Part shown: positions 11,450 through 20,904 of the stretch, piece after piece | Numbering within the stretch: position 1 is the first letter of the stretch | How the letters are laid out: each line of letters starts with the position of its first letter | DNA from: Granulibacter bethesdensis | Lineage (GTDB): Bacteria; Pseudomonadota; Alphaproteobacteria; Acetobacterales; Acetobacteraceae | DNA length: 64,000 nucleotides | Direction: 5' to 3' | Assembly (NCBI RefSeq): GCF_001889525.1 | Contig: NZ_CP018192.1 | Span: 372,001 to 436,000, forward strand | Notes under the pieces: model-generated | What the model was told of the DNA's origin: nothing | The model's database searches: none | What the model saw: only the letters and a program-made list of their open reading frames with translations | Translations under genes and position numbers: made by a program

Positions 11450-12832
11450 TCAGGGCTGGTCGGGAACAAAACGCCTGACCAGATCAGACAGATGCCCGAT
11501 TTCCTCCAGCTTCAGCCCTTCTGGCGGGGAGGGGCGATTCTTGCCGCGTGCCACCCGACGCGGTCGGCAGGCCGCTTCGAAGCCAAGCTTGGCGGCTTCT
11601 TTCAGCCGTGCTTCCGTTTGCGGTACTTGTCTGATTTCGCCGGACAGGCCGACTTCCCCAAAAAAGACTTCATTGGCGGCAACGGGCTGTTCTGTTGCGG
11701 CTGAGATCAGCGCGGCGGCAACGGCCAGGTCGGCGGCTGGTTCAGTGATGCGCAGCCCCCCTGCGATATTCAGATAAACGTCGTTCTGCGCCAATTTCAG
11801 TCCACAGCGCGTTTCCAGAACCGCCAGCAGCATGCCCAGCCTTGCACTGTCCCAGCCGACTACAGCCCGACGTGGCGATCCGCCTGCATTGGGAGCCAGC
11901 AGGGCCTGCACTTCCAGCAGGACCGGGCGGGAGCCTTCCATCCCTGCGAAAACCGCGCTGCCGGCGATATTACCGCGTCGTTCGGCCAGAAACAGGGCGG
12001 ATGGGTTGGCGACTTCGGACAGACCCAGATCGGTCATCTCGAACACGCCAATTTCGTCCGTGGCACCAAAGCGGTTTTTGACGCCGCGCAGAATGCGGAA
12101 CTGATGACCCCGGTCACCTTCGAAATACAGCACGGCATCCACCATGTGCTCCAGCACGCGCGGCCCGGCGATGGCGCCTTCCTTGGTGACGTGACCAACC
12201 AGCACCAGCGCGAAGCCGACGCTTTTGGCCAGCCGGATCAGCTCGAAACCGCAGGCACGGACCTGCGCGACTGTGCCGGGGGCGCTGTCCAGACTGTCCA
12301 GCCACATGGTCTGGATCGAATCGATCACTACCAGTGCCGCATCACGGGCCGTTTCCAGCGTGGCGGCGATGTCGCGCACATGGCCGCTGGCGGCGAGTTC
12401 CAGTGGAGCATCGGCCAGATGCAGGCGGCGCGCCCGCAGGCGTACCTGCTCCACCGCTTCCTCACCGGAGACATAAAGCGCCCTGCCGCCTGCCCGGGCC
12501 AGCGCCGCCGCGGCCTGCAACATGAGGGTGGATTTGCCGATGCCGGGATCACCCCCCACCAGAATGACAGAGCCAGGCACCAGACCGCCCCCTAACACAC
12601 GATCCAGCTCCTCAATCCCGGTTGCAATGCGAGGGGGAGGGGCGGCATCCGCGCCACTGGCGGGCAGGCTGACGAAAGCCAGCCTGCGACCCGGCGTGAC
12701 CCGCACCGGAGCAGAGGAGGGCGCTTCCTCGACAATGCTGTTCCATTCGCCACAGGCTTCGCAGCGGCCGGCCCATTTGGGATAAACGGCTCCGCAGGCC
12801 TGACATACATAGCGGGCGCGATCTTTGACCAT
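11450..12832 (-). CDS. radA: DNA repair protein RadA (Sms)
   Basis: RecA-like ATPase that promotes branch migration in recombination and repair. The 460-residue protein has an N-terminal C4 zinc finger (CQACGAVYPKWAGRCEACG), Walker A GGDPGIGKSTL, the RadA-specific KNRFG motif, and a C-terminal Lon-protease-like domain. The GTG/ATG start lies 88 bases from a divergent glycosyltransferase gene. It is followed after two bases by an aspartyl protease gene. Confidence 0.97.
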   Translation of the reverse strand: MVKDRARYVCQACGAVYPKWAGRCEACGEWNSIVEEAPSSAPVRVTPGRRLAFVSLPASGADAAPPPRIATGIEELDRVLGGGLVPGSVILVGGDPGIGKSTLMLQAAAALARAGGRALYVSGEEAVEQVRLRARRLHLADAPLELAASGHVRDIAATLETARDAALVVIDSIQTMWLDSLDSAPGTVAQVRACGFELIRLAKSVGFALVLVGHVTKEGAIAGPRVLEHMVDAVLYFEGDRGHQFRILRGVKNRFGATDEIGVFEMTDLGLSEVANPSALFLAERRGNIAGSAVFAGMEGSRPVLLEVQALLAPNAGGSPRRAVVGWDSARLGMLLAVLETRCGLKLAQNDVYLNIAGGLRITEPAADLAVAAALISAATEQPVAANEVFFGEVGLSGEIRQVPQTEARLKEAAKLGFEAACRPRRVARGKNRPSPPEGLKLEEIGHLSDLVRRFVPDQP

Positions 12833-12920
12833 CCCCGATCAGAAACAGGTGGATGGCGTCATCGTCAAGCCGCCATTCTGAAAGCTGGAGGTCGGTGCAG
12901 GGTCTTGCTATGTCCAGGCT

Positions 12921-14066
12921 GTGCCCCAGATCCGATCGAATGCCTCCCGTTCTGCCCGCGGTCCGCTCGTTGCCGTCGTCCTGCCGGGCAATGAGCGTTT
13001 CCAGCCGTCAGCGGCAGGAGCCATTGCCTTGCTACAGGCTCAGCTGGCCCCGCACGCTTATCATACACGCCCGATTATTTTCGCGACGGAACCAAAGAAA
13101 GAGGCAGCTTTTCCCGGCATTCCGTTCTGGCCGATCAGACCTTTGCCTCTGCCCATTCCTCGCTCCGCGCGCTATTTTCAGGCCCTGAAAGCGGCTCTGG
13201 CGCAGGCACAGCCCGATCTGATCGAGGTGCATAACAGGCCACGCCTTGCAATTGACCTGGCAAGGCGCTTTCCGGGCTGTCCGGTAAGCCTGTTCCTGCA
13301 TAACGATCCTATTGCCATGAAAGACGCGCGGACAGTCGAAAAGCGGATCAGGCTCAGCCGGGTACTGGCCGGTGTGACGGTGGTCTCCGCTTTTCTGCGG
13401 GATCGCTATACGGGTGGTCACGAGGATATTACCGCCCCGGAGGTTCAGCCCAACTGTCTTGATCTGGCGGCCTTGCCACCTTCTTTGCCGCCGGAGCAGC
13501 GGGAGAAGCTGATCCTGTTTGCCGGCAGGCTGGTGGAGGAAAAAGGTGCCGACCGTTTTGTGGCGGCGTGCCGCGCAGTCTTGCCGCAGAGGCCGGGATG
13601 GAGGGCAATGATGATCGGCGCGTCACGTCTGCGACCCGGCAAGGATCTTCCCTATGCATGTAGCGTGCGGGCGGAGGCAGAGGCGGCAGGCATCATGGTC
13701 GATGGTTATCAGCCGCATGGTGCCGTGCTGGCGGCCATGGCGCGGGCTGCCATTCTGGTTGTACCGAGCATCTGGGAAGAACCGTTCGGTCTGGTGGCGC
13801 TGGAGGGTATGGCCTGTGGGGCTGCTGTCCTGTCCAGTAACCGGGGGGGGCTGCCGGAAGTCACGGGCGATGCCGCGATCCTGATCGACCCGGAACAGCC
13901 GGAGCAATTTGCGTCTTCTCTCCTGGCTCTGACCAGTGATGACACGCGCCGGGCTGCCGTGTCGGAAGCCGGACGGGTGCAGGCAGCGGGATTTGACGCA
14001 CCATTGGCCGCGGCCCGGCTGGATGCGTTGCGCCTGAAAACTATCCGCACTTGGGGGCAGCGCTGA
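12921..14066 (+). CDS. Glycosyltransferase family 4 (group 1)
   Basis: A 381-residue GT-B glycosyltransferase, probably acting in lipopolysaccharide or exopolysaccharide synthesis. The C-terminal domain shows LILFAGRLVEEKGADRFV and the retaining E-x7-E motif in EEPFGLVALEGMACG followed by NRGGLPEV. The start is the GTG at 12921; no better ATG precedes the core. The stop codon forms part of a small stem-loop with the stop of the convergent glycosyltransferase next door. Donor and acceptor cannot be told from sequence. Confidence 0.9.
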   Translation: MPQIRSNASRSARGPLVAVVLPGNERFQPSAAGAIALLQAQLAPHAYHTRPIIFATEPKKEAAFPGIPFWPIRPLPLPIPRSARYFQALKAALAQAQPDLIEVHNRPRLAIDLARRFPGCPVSLFLHNDPIAMKDARTVEKRIRLSRVLAGVTVVSAFLRDRYTGGHEDITAPEVQPNCLDLAALPPSLPPEQREKLILFAGRLVEEKGADRFVAACRAVLPQRPGWRAMMIGASRLRPGKDLPYACSVRAEAEAAGIMVDGYQPHGAVLAAMARAAILVVPSIWEEPFGLVALEGMACGAAVLSSNRGGLPEVTGDAAILIDPEQPEQFASSLLALTSDDTRRAAVSEAGRVQAAGFDAPLAAARLDALRLKTIRTWGQR

Positions 14067-14079
14067 GATTGGTCAGCGC
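14060..14079. terminator. Short stem-loop spanning two convergent stop codons
   Basis: GCGCTGA (14060-14066) and TCAGCGC (14073-14079) form a perfect seven-base-pair stem with a six-base loop. The stem contains the TGA of the rightward gene and the TGA of the leftward gene, so both transcripts could fold it at their ends. There is no U tract, so a terminator role is only possible. Confidence 0.35.
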
Positions 14080-15005
14080 GGCCTGATGGCAGGCAGAGCG
14101 GCCAGGACCTCTTCCGGCGGCAGCGTGGAAAGATCGTCGCGCTTGATCCAGCGGGCGTCTTTTCCCCATGGCGCGGAAATCACCGGGTCGGTATGCGCGG
14201 ACATCAGCATCAGGGTTGGGGTGCCAAGGGCAGAGGCAAGGAAAGTCGCACCGGTATCGTTGCCGACAGCTAGGGTGCTGCGTCGCGCTACCGCCGCCAG
14301 AGCAGGCAGGGACGTGCGGCCAGCCAGATCGATCAGAGCGGGAAATTGCTGACGGATAGCATGAATGGCATCCCGATCCGCCTCTGTTCCTACCGTGACG
14401 GAAGCCAGTCCCTGTTGCTCCAGGGCCTTGGCCAGCGCGGCATAGCCCGGTGCAGGCCAGCGTTTCCAGGGCAGATGTGGAGAGCAGCCGGGAATCAGCA
14501 GGGCAAAGCGCGATGGCAGTGCCAGCGCATCAATATTCGCATCCAGCCAGTCCATCGGTGCGGGTGCAGACGGGGGCAATCCGGCGGTGCGGAGCTGTGC
14601 CGCCATTTTAGCCCGGTTGGAAAAGGTGCCGATGGAAAAATCCGGATTGGGATGAGACGCTCCCCGTGCCGCACCGATCCATTCTGGCCGCTCGCGATGA
14701 GGGATCAGCGCGAAGTAGCGCGCCGTCCGGCTTGAGCACTGTAAATCATACACGCGCTGAAACCGCATCCGGCGGAACCATTGCCGCCGTGATAGCAGGG
14801 CATCCAGCCGCCACCATGCCGGGCGCGGATCAAAGACGACGTCATCGAACCATGGAATCAGGCTGGTCAGCCCGCGATAGGCTGGTGCAGTCAGCAAGGT
14901 GATCCTGGCGGCGGGATGATGAAGCCGAATGGCATGAAATGCATCCAGCGCCTGCACCAGATCGCCGAACGCACCATGCTTGATGACCAGAATCCGTTCC
15001 ATCAC
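14073..15005 (-). CDS. Glycosyltransferase family 9 (heptosyltransferase-like)
   Basis: A 310-residue GT-B enzyme of the ADP-heptose:LPS heptosyltransferase family, acting at the cytosolic face of the inner membrane. The N-terminus ILVIKHGAFGDLVQALDAF is the family signature, and VGNDTGATFLASALGTPTLM is the C-terminal donor-binding block with the SGxTH-like loop region after it. It is convergent with a family 4 glycosyltransferase, and both may act in LPS core assembly. The upstream NAD kinase gene ends 12 bases before its start, so the two are likely co-transcribed. Confidence 0.9.
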   Translation of the reverse strand: MMERILVIKHGAFGDLVQALDAFHAIRLHHPAARITLLTAPAYRGLTSLIPWFDDVVFDPRPAWWRLDALLSRRQWFRRMRFQRVYDLQCSSRTARYFALIPHRERPEWIGAARGASHPNPDFSIGTFSNRAKMAAQLRTAGLPPSAPAPMDWLDANIDALALPSRFALLIPGCSPHLPWKRWPAPGYAALAKALEQQGLASVTVGTEADRDAIHAIRQQFPALIDLAGRTSLPALAAVARRSTLAVGNDTGATFLASALGTPTLMLMSAHTDPVISAPWGKDARWIKRDDLSTLPPEEVLAALPAIRPR

Positions 15006-15017
15006 TGTCGCGGGTGG

Positions 15018-15854
15018 CTAGACGGTGAATTGCTCGGCGATGATCCGCTCGGACAGGTTGTGATCCGGATCGAACAGGACGGTCAGCGACATGGAGCGAT
15101 CTTCGCTGACTGTGACGGAGACGACATCCCGTACTTCGCGTGAATCGGCAACCGCGGCCACGGGGCGCTTTTCGGCCTCCAGCACCTCGAACACGACATG
15201 GGCATCGCAGGGCAGCAGCGCACCGCGCCAGCGGCGGGGTCGAAACGCGCTGATCGGCGTTAAGGGCAGTAAATTGGCCGACAGCGGCACGATGGGCCCG
15301 TGGGCTGACAGATTATAGGCGGTGGAGCCAGCCGGGGTGGAAACCAGCACGCCATCGCAGATCAGCTCCTCCAGACGGACCCGATCATCGACCAGAATGC
15401 GGATTTTTGCGGTCTGGCTGCGTTGCCGCAACAGGGAGACTTCATTGATCGCCACAGCTTCCTCTACGGTGCCATCCTGCGTGACGGCCCGCATGCGCAG
15501 CGGATGCAGATGGGCCGCATGAGATTTCCGCAGGTGCTCCGGCAGGTGGGAGGCCACCGTCGGGTTCATCAGAAACCCGACCGACCCGCAATTCATGCCG
15601 TAAACCGGCAGATCCTTGCCCATGACATGATGGAGTGTCTCCAGCATAAAGCCATCACCGCCCAGTGCTACCACACAGACGGCATCTTCCAGCGGGCAAT
15701 CCCCATACTGGGCGACCAGCCGGGCGCGGAATTCCTCCGCCAGCAAGGTCGGTGCAGCCATAAAAGCGATCCGCCCGGGGGCTGCCTCGGCTGCACGGCA
15801 GCTGAAAGCGGCTTCCGGTATCAGCGGGGCGGAAGGGAGCGGATGGGGACTCAA
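15018..15854 (-). CDS. nadK: NAD kinase
   Basis: Phosphorylates NAD to NADP in the cytosol. The [11 protein letters not shown] motif is the NAD kinase signature, and [10 protein letters not shown] and the [17 protein letters not shown] block complete the active site. The start is uncertain. The first beta strand, RIAFMAAP, lies before the only nearby ATG (15761), so that ATG is too late. The TTG at 15854 overlaps the stop of the preceding gene (TTGA) and would allow coupling. An ATG at 15935 inside that gene is also open but gives an unlikely proline-rich leader. Residue count from the TTG is 278, slightly long for the family. Confidence 0.92.
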   Translation of the reverse strand: MSPHPLPSAPLIPEAAFSCRAAEAAPGRIAFMAAPTLLAEEFRARLVAQYGDCPLEDAVCVVALGGDGFMLETLHHVMGKDLPVYGMNCGSVGFLMNPTVASHLPEHLRKSHAAHLHPLRMRAVTQDGTVEEAVAINEVSLLRQRSQTAKIRILVDDRVRLEELICDGVLVSTPAGSTAYNLSAHGPIVPLSANLLPLTPISAFRPRRWRGALLPCDAHVVFEVLEAEKRPVAAVADSREVRDVVSVTVSEDRSMSLTVLFDPDHNLSERIIAEQFTV

Positions 15855-16696
15855 GCCAGAACCCGATGAGTCAGGACCGGCATGGATTGGCGGACTCGCG
15901 CGCTCAGGGCGGTGTCGATCCGCGTGGTGGCCCAACCCGTGCCATCAGACACGCGGGCCACCACCATGCCCCACGGATCGGCGATCATGGAATTGCCATA
16001 GGTAAAGCGTGACTCTCCTTTTTCTTCATGCCGGCCATAGGTACCGGATGCGGCCAGCCAGCACTGGGTTTCAATAGCGCGGGCACGGATCAGGGTTTCC
16101 CAGTGATCCTTGCCAGTCAGCAGGGTAAAGGCGGCTGGCAGCATGATCAGATCCGCGCCCTGTCGTCGCAAGGCCAGAAACAGTTCTGGAAAACGCACAT
16201 CATAGCAGATCGCACATCCCACGGTCAGCGGACCAGCGCGATAGGTGACAATCTCCCGTCCTGCGCCATAGGTGGCGCTTTCCAGATATCCCACCCCGTC
16301 CGAAGTCTGGACGTCGAACAGATGAATCTTGCGGTAGCGGGCCAGTTCGCGCCCCTCTGGATCAAAGGCGAGTGTGGTGTTGAACAGGCGTTCTTCCGAT
16401 CCTGCCGGATCACGCTCACCGATGGAGCCGCCATGCAGATAGATGCCATGGCGACGGGCCGTATCACGCAGAAAAGCATAGGCAGGGCCGGTCTCCGCAT
16501 TGCTGCCGGGGGCCGGCAGATATTCTGCCTGAGCGAATTTATCGGCCCGTTCTCCGCCCAGACAGGCCCACATTTCCGGCAGCACCACCATTTCCGGCCG
16601 TTCTGCTGCGACGGCAGCCTCGATCAATGTGGCCGCCTGTGCGATATTCGCAGCCCGATCATGGCCGGGATTCATCTGGATGACGGTGATGCGCAT
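15851..16696 (-). CDS. Carbon-nitrogen hydrolase (nitrilase superfamily, NIT2-like amidase)
   Basis: A 281-residue cytosolic amidase. The Glu-Lys-Cys catalytic triad is visible: Glu in VVLPEMWAC, Lys in RYRKIHLFD, and Cys in [12 protein letters not shown]. The overall pattern resembles the NIT1/NIT2 omega-amidase and deaminated-glutathione amidase branch, which removes side products of metabolite repair. The ATG at 16696 begins MRITVIQMN, the first strand of the fold; a longer frame upstream overlaps the next gene and was not used. The stop overlaps the likely start of nadK. Confidence 0.93.
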   Translation of the reverse strand: MRITVIQMNPGHDRAANIAQAATLIEAAVAAERPEMVVLPEMWACLGGERADKFAQAEYLPAPGSNAETGPAYAFLRDTARRHGIYLHGGSIGERDPAGSEERLFNTTLAFDPEGRELARYRKIHLFDVQTSDGVGYLESATYGAGREIVTYRAGPLTVGCAICYDVRFPELFLALRRQGADLIMLPAAFTLLTGKDHWETLIRARAIETQCWLAASGTYGRHEEKGESRFTYGNSMIADPWGMVVARVSDGTGWATTRIDTALSARVRQSMPVLTHRVLA

Positions 16697-16757
16697 GGGC
16701 AGCTTTCTTCCCGGCTCTGTATAAGAGATGCCTTCTATAGCGGCAAACAGTTCAGGC

Positions 16758-17267
16758 TCACTCCCGGTCGAAGCGCGGCTCTGATCTGCTGAAACGGGTT
16801 GCCCCGTCCCGTGGCCGGCTGTTCTGGCGGGGTGTCCGCATATCATCCGCCCGTCGCCTGGACTCTCCACGCATCTGGCCATGCATCTGGGGCAGGTCAT
16901 TCTCATAGCTGGGCGTGTCATAGGCCGATGGAGGAGGAAAATACTCCGCTTCCTGTGGGGCTGGCGGAATTGGCGGACGCGTGTATGCAGGGCGATCCTG
17001 CTCCTTTCGGGTCACGGGAGGAGACAGATAGTTCAGCGCCATGTCGTCATATTGTCCGCGTATCGGCTCGGGCAGGCGCAGGGTCAGAGCACGAATTTCC
17101 CCCTGTATCTCGTCCAGCCGGGCTTCCAGATTATCCAGTCGGCTTTTGACGCCGAAAACGCTGAACGGCATCAGCAGAAAAACCAGCATATACAACAGCG
17201 CCGGGACCAGAACCGCGAAGGTCAGCCAGGGAGGAGCCCAGTCGGGCAGGGAGAAAGGTATCGTCAT
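16758..17267 (-). CDS. Membrane-anchored protein with coiled-coil and low-complexity tail, function unknown
   Basis: A 169-residue protein. One N-terminal hydrophobic segment (about residues 10-37, WLTFAVLVPALLYMLVF) is followed by a short heptad-like stretch (SRLDNLEARLDEIQGEI) and then a proline-, arginine- and tyrosine-rich tail likely to be disordered. No family was recognised. It lies 61 bases upstream of the nitrilase-like gene on the same strand and may share its transcript. Confidence 0.65.
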   Translation of the reverse strand: MTIPFSLPDWAPPWLTFAVLVPALLYMLVFLLMPFSVFGVKSRLDNLEARLDEIQGEIRALTLRLPEPIRGQYDDMALNYLSPPVTRKEQDRPAYTRPPIPPAPQEAEYFPPPSAYDTPSYENDLPQMHGQMRGESRRRADDMRTPRQNSRPRDGATRFSRSEPRFDRE

Positions 17268-17357
17268 GCGGTTGAATGTATCTGGAAATCAACCGTCTTT
17301 GCACCTCGTTTCAGAGGAACCGACAGGTTTTTACGCTCTTGATGAGTGCCGCGCCGG

Positions 17358-17480
17358 TTACTGGTGGGTCAGTTTCTCTACAAGCTGACGCAATTCATCG
17401 GGAAGCGGCTCTTCCAGAACACTGGCCAGACTGCCCTTGAGAGAGCGGCTGACCCATAGATCAAGGACATCCTGAGCCAT
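17358..17480 (-). CDS. Small protein resembling NepR anti-sigma factor (tentative)
   Basis: A 40-residue reading frame beginning at an ATG with AGGAAA nine bases upstream. Its sequence has the pattern LDLWVSRSLKGSLASVLEEP followed by LPDELRQLVEKL, which resembles the two short helices and EPxPD linker of NepR, the anti-sigma factor of the alphaproteobacterial general stress response. Longer in-frame starts (17549, 17621) exist but have poorer context. Neither phyR nor an EcfG sigma gene is adjacent, which is unusual. The assignment rests on a short motif only. Confidence 0.5.
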   Translation of the reverse strand: MAQDVLDLWVSRSLKGSLASVLEEPLPDELRQLVEKLTHQ

Positions 17481-17651
17481 TTTCGGTTTCCTGACACCAC
17501 CCGAGGGGCGGGCAGTGCCTCCTTGCTGTAAAGGGTAGTGCGCCATCATAGGGTGATAAGTGCTGCCGATACAGTCGGTTGCACCCGACACTTTATTTCC
17601 TTGGCACGTTACATCAATCACATGATTAACCCGCCGAGGATGACAGATGCT

Positions 17652-18548
17652 TCATTTTCCGGGGGGCTGATAGGGTGTTGAGGGGTTTTCCGGTTTGATG
17701 CCGGCCCCCTGCAGGATGAAATGCATCAGGCTGCGGGCAAGGCATACACGATGTTGCAGGGCGATGTCCTTGATACGCATATTACCCTCAGTATGCCGAG
17801 ACATCGCCCCTGTCGTGACCCATCGCCGCATGATGTCGAAGCGCGGATACAGCGCGACACCATCCGGCACGGCGGCCTGCTCCAGCGCGTCCTCGTAAAG
17901 GGCAGGATCGGCATAGGTGTTCAGCAGGTGGCTGTAGGGCAGGTCAATCAGCACAATATCGGTATTGGCAGACAACAGACGACTAACCCCGTCCTTCAGC
18001 GCATCATAATAGGCTGAAGGCGGCATATTCCGTTCCGCTTCCACAGTGCCGCTCTGCCACAGTGCAAGATCGTAATGGGCATCCTTCAGGATACTGGGTA
18101 GCCGGTCAGCGGTCGTCTGTGCCTGTTCGCCGCGTGCGCCTTGCGGGCTGAGAAAAATCGTAACCTGCGGCAGGGCCTGTTTCAACATGACCGCCGTCAG
18201 CCATGGGACGGCAGGCATGGCCTTGCCGGTCCGGCTGGCTGGTGTCCCCCATGGTCCCAGCGTGACGATACGAAGAAGATGGCCGGTCTGTATGGCCTGC
18301 CGCACATGGGCAAGTTCATCCGGATATTCTGCCCCGGCATCCGGGGGGCATTCGGCCGGTCCAGAGGGCAACAGGGCCACATCCTGCGGGGTGATTTCCA
18401 CTATGGTGGCCGGAAGACCTGCCCCGTGCGGAGCATCGTTCCCGCCCAGAGCAAGGGGCATCGTGAAGAGCAGACTGCTACCGGTGGCCAGCAGCAGCAC
18501 TGTCCAGCGTGCGGCCGGGAAGGAGAGAGAGAAAGCCTGTTTCATCAC
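17652..18548 (-). CDS. SGNH/GDSL-hydrolase-like periplasmic protein (tentative)
   Basis: A 298-residue protein with an N-terminal signal segment (about residues 14-35, ending near PLALGG) and a soluble domain. The blocks RIVTLGPWGTPASR, HYDLALWQSG and DIVLIDLPYSHLLN follow the layout of SGNH-fold hydrolases, but the canonical GDS serine is not clear. Its ATG overlaps the stop of the OpgC-like gene by four bases (ATGA), so the two are translated together. A periplasmic esterase or acetyl-transfer partner of the membrane acyltransferase is a reasonable inference. Confidence 0.6.
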   Translation of the reverse strand: MMKQAFSLSFPAARWTVLLLATGSSLLFTMPLALGGNDAPHGAGLPATIVEITPQDVALLPSGPAECPPDAGAEYPDELAHVRQAIQTGHLLRIVTLGPWGTPASRTGKAMPAVPWLTAVMLKQALPQVTIFLSPQGARGEQAQTTADRLPSILKDAHYDLALWQSGTVEAERNMPPSAYYDALKDGVSRLLSANTDIVLIDLPYSHLLNTYADPALYEDALEQAAVPDGVALYPRFDIMRRWVTTGAMSRHTEGNMRIKDIALQHRVCLARSLMHFILQGAGIKPENPSTPYQPPGK

Positions 18549-19726
18549 CGGATTCCTTCAGCTTCCTGCGCGGGTTTGGCAGCCTGGGCATTGCGGGTGG
18601 AGCGATTGCGGCTTTTGGCCTGATACCAGGCGGCGACCATCGCAATTCCCGCCAGAATCAGGGTGCCGGAGGCATTGACCCAGATCTGACGCCACAGGCC
18701 GCTTTCCTGCTCCATCAGCAGGCGCCCCATGAAAGACAGGAAAATACCGCTACAGAAGACCGGCAGGGAATGCTGCCCTGCCAGAATGAACGGTGCGGCG
18801 ATCCCTCCCCGCAGCCAGTTGGCCGAGGCCGGAATCAGACGCGCCGCCAGCCATGCCATAGCGAGAATGGAGGCGAGGCGCAGCGGATGCAGGCTTTCCT
18901 TGTCAATGGAGAAGAGCAGATGTGGCAGCGTGGCAGAAAGATCGTGGACCGTATCCGGCCAACGGGAAAGAATTTGCAGGCCTAACCCCAGAATCAGCAT
19001 GATGGCAGCCAGCGCATCAAGGCCGATTTGAAGGCTCCGCTGCCGGGGATGCGGAATAGTGGAGGGCGCATAGGCGACGATTGCGCCAATCATGAACAGC
19101 ACCTGCCATGCCAGCGGATTGAAATACCACCCCCCACCGGTCCAGTTCGGCAGGATCAACCCATCAAGGCGGGTGGCAGCATACAGCGTCAGAGACAACC
19201 CGCCCAGCAGCCAGGGTCGTCTCAGAAGAGGCATCAGAACTGAAAAAGCCAGTAGTAGAACCACATAGACCGGCAGGATATTCATGTAGGCAGGCTGATA
19301 GTGCAGCAGCAGCACATGCAGCAGCGCCCCGTAAGGGTCTGCCCCCAGCACATCCAGATTGATCTCATCCAGATAATCGGTACGGTCCATGAACTGGGCG
19401 GCATAGGTGACCTGCGCCGCGAAGACCACGAACAGGAAGATATGGGCGATATAAAGCGTCCAGGCCCGCCGGGCGCACTCGGCGGCGGCATAAAGCCAGC
19501 CGCTGCGATCCATTGCCTTTCCGTACGCCAGTCCGGCTCCGTATCCGGCCAGCATGACAAAGACTTCCATCGCGTCGGACAGAGCGATGTTTTTCAACGT
19601 CAACTCGCCCAGCACATTGCCTGGCATGTGATCGACAAAGATCATCCAGAGTGCCACCCCCCGGAAAAAGTCGATCCTGAGGTCACGATTGAAGCGGATC
19701 AGATCCATGGCGGTGTCTTGTTCCAC
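18545..19726 (-). CDS. OpgC-like membrane acyltransferase
   Basis: A 393-residue polytopic protein with about ten membrane segments. The N-terminus RDLRIDFFRGVALWMIFVDH and the segment VFVMLAGYGAGLAYGK match the OpgC family, related to acyltransferase family 3. OpgC proteins add succinyl or other acyl groups to periplasmic glucans. The start is a GTG at 19726; the ATG at 19708 is an alternative. It sits between a TctC-like solute receptor gene (35 bases upstream) and an SGNH-like gene (overlapping), which together look like a surface-glycan modification operon. Confidence 0.82.
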   Translation of the reverse strand: MEQDTAMDLIRFNRDLRIDFFRGVALWMIFVDHMPGNVLGELTLKNIALSDAMEVFVMLAGYGAGLAYGKAMDRSGWLYAAAECARRAWTLYIAHIFLFVVFAAQVTYAAQFMDRTDYLDEINLDVLGADPYGALLHVLLLHYQPAYMNILPVYVVLLLAFSVLMPLLRRPWLLGGLSLTLYAATRLDGLILPNWTGGGWYFNPLAWQVLFMIGAIVAYAPSTIPHPRQRSLQIGLDALAAIMLILGLGLQILSRWPDTVHDLSATLPHLLFSIDKESLHPLRLASILAMAWLAARLIPASANWLRGGIAAPFILAGQHSLPVFCSGIFLSFMGRLLMEQESGLWRQIWVNASGTLILAGIAMVAAWYQAKSRNRSTRNAQAAKPAQEAEGIR

Positions 19727-19761
19727 ATGGCGGGGGCCTCAGAAATGTTGGCCCATCCGTG

Positions 19762-20904
19762 TCAGGCGGGCCGCCAGTTCATCCGGCGGCCCAACCACTG
19801 ACGAAGCTGTAGCAACGCTTCCGTGGTGGGAATGGTGGCCAGTGTATTGCTGGTGGCGGCCCCATGGGCCAGCAGGCTGATGGCTCTGGTATCTGCGAAA
19901 GTGGCCAGATCGGTCGCTGTGACGGCCTCCCCGGAGGCCCTACGCCACAAGGCAATCGTTGCTGCCGGGGAAAGATGAGGCAGAACCAGCGTAAAGCTGA
20001 GGCGTGATGCCGCCATGGCGGCATTCAACGCGAGCAGCAAGGCCGGGCTCGAAACTCCCCTGACACCGTATTGCGCCAGAATTTCGCCGCATCGTGGAAT
20101 ACCTGCCAGAGCCGGATCGCGTTCTGGCGCGCCATCCTCGGTCACGCAGTCGAGCGTAAAAAGAGGCTGCGCGACATTGCTCAGGGCTGGTAGAGACTTA
20201 TGGATCGCCGGCCCACGTAACAGAATGGCATCCACTGAACCATTGGCCAGAACCGAACTGGCGGCTGCTGTATCCGTGATGCCCAGCACCGGCACGGGGT
20301 CAAGACCGAGCAGATCCAGCGCAAGCACAACCGGCATTTCCGGCCCGACAGAACCGGAAACGGCAATACGGGGGCGGCTGCCGGATTTCAGCGAGAAACT
20401 GTCGCGCCGGCAGAGGACAACACCGGATACCGTTCCAGCCATAACCGGAACCCAGCGTGATGCATCGAAGTGAACCCGTGTATCGCCGGCAAGCCATGCG
20501 AGGGCGGCGGCACCGGGTGCCAGCAGAGCGGTCTGCCCATCCGGTGCGGTGCGGGCTTCAAATTGATTGGCGCCCGTTACGCCATCGGCTGCGCCTTGAA
20601 ACACAATGGCGGGTCGTGTCGATCCGTTCAGATGCCCGCCAAGAGCATCCGCGACAGCATGCGCCAGCGGGGCCAGTGCACCGTTTTCGGTTCCGGCAAC
20701 CAGAATGGCCTGAGGATTTGAAAGCGTGCCCTGGGCACGGCCATAGCGGGGAATGGCGAGCACAGACCCCGGAATCGCCCCCATAGCGGCGCAGGAAAAA
20801 AGCTTGATCAGGAAGGAGCGGCGGGCCTGCTCGGTCAGCAGGGAGTCAGGAGATCCTTCCCTGTTTCTGATGCCTGACAATAACGGCTGATTGGTCTGTG
20901 GCAC
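19762..20904 (-). CDS. Tripartite tricarboxylate (TctC/Bug-like) solute-binding protein homologue
   Basis: A 380-residue exported protein. The N-terminus contains ARRSFLIKL followed by a hydrophobic segment and ALA/IPRYGRA, a signal peptide with a twin-arginine flavour. The body resembles Bug/TctC periplasmic receptors (ILVAGTENGALAPLAHAVAD, AVSGSVGPEMPVVLALDLLG). TctA and TctB permease genes are not adjacent; the gene instead precedes the OpgC-like and SGNH-like genes. Ligand and role are unknown, and divergence from canonical TctC is considerable. Confidence 0.65.
   Translation of the reverse strand: MPQTNQPLLSGIRNREGSPDSLLTEQARRSFLIKLFSCAAMGAIPGSVLAIPRYGRAQGTLSNPQAILVAGTENGALAPLAHAVADALGGHLNGSTRPAIVFQGAADGVTGANQFEARTAPDGQTALLAPGAAALAWLAGDTRVHFDASRWVPVMAGTVSGVVLCRRDSFSLKSGSRPRIAVSGSVGPEMPVVLALDLLGLDPVPVLGITDTAAASSVLANGSVDAILLRGPAIHKSLPALSNVAQPLFTLDCVTEDGAPERDPALAGIPRCGEILAQYGVRGVSSPALLLALNAAMAASRLSFTLVLPHLSPAATIALWRRASGEAVTATDLATFADTRAISLLAHGAATSNTLATIPTTEALLQLRQWLGRRMNWRPA

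Noticed and set aside
12104-12595. A 163-codon plus-strand frame inside radA
   Set aside because: radA motifs are complete on the other strand and the plus frame has no similarity or ribosome binding site.
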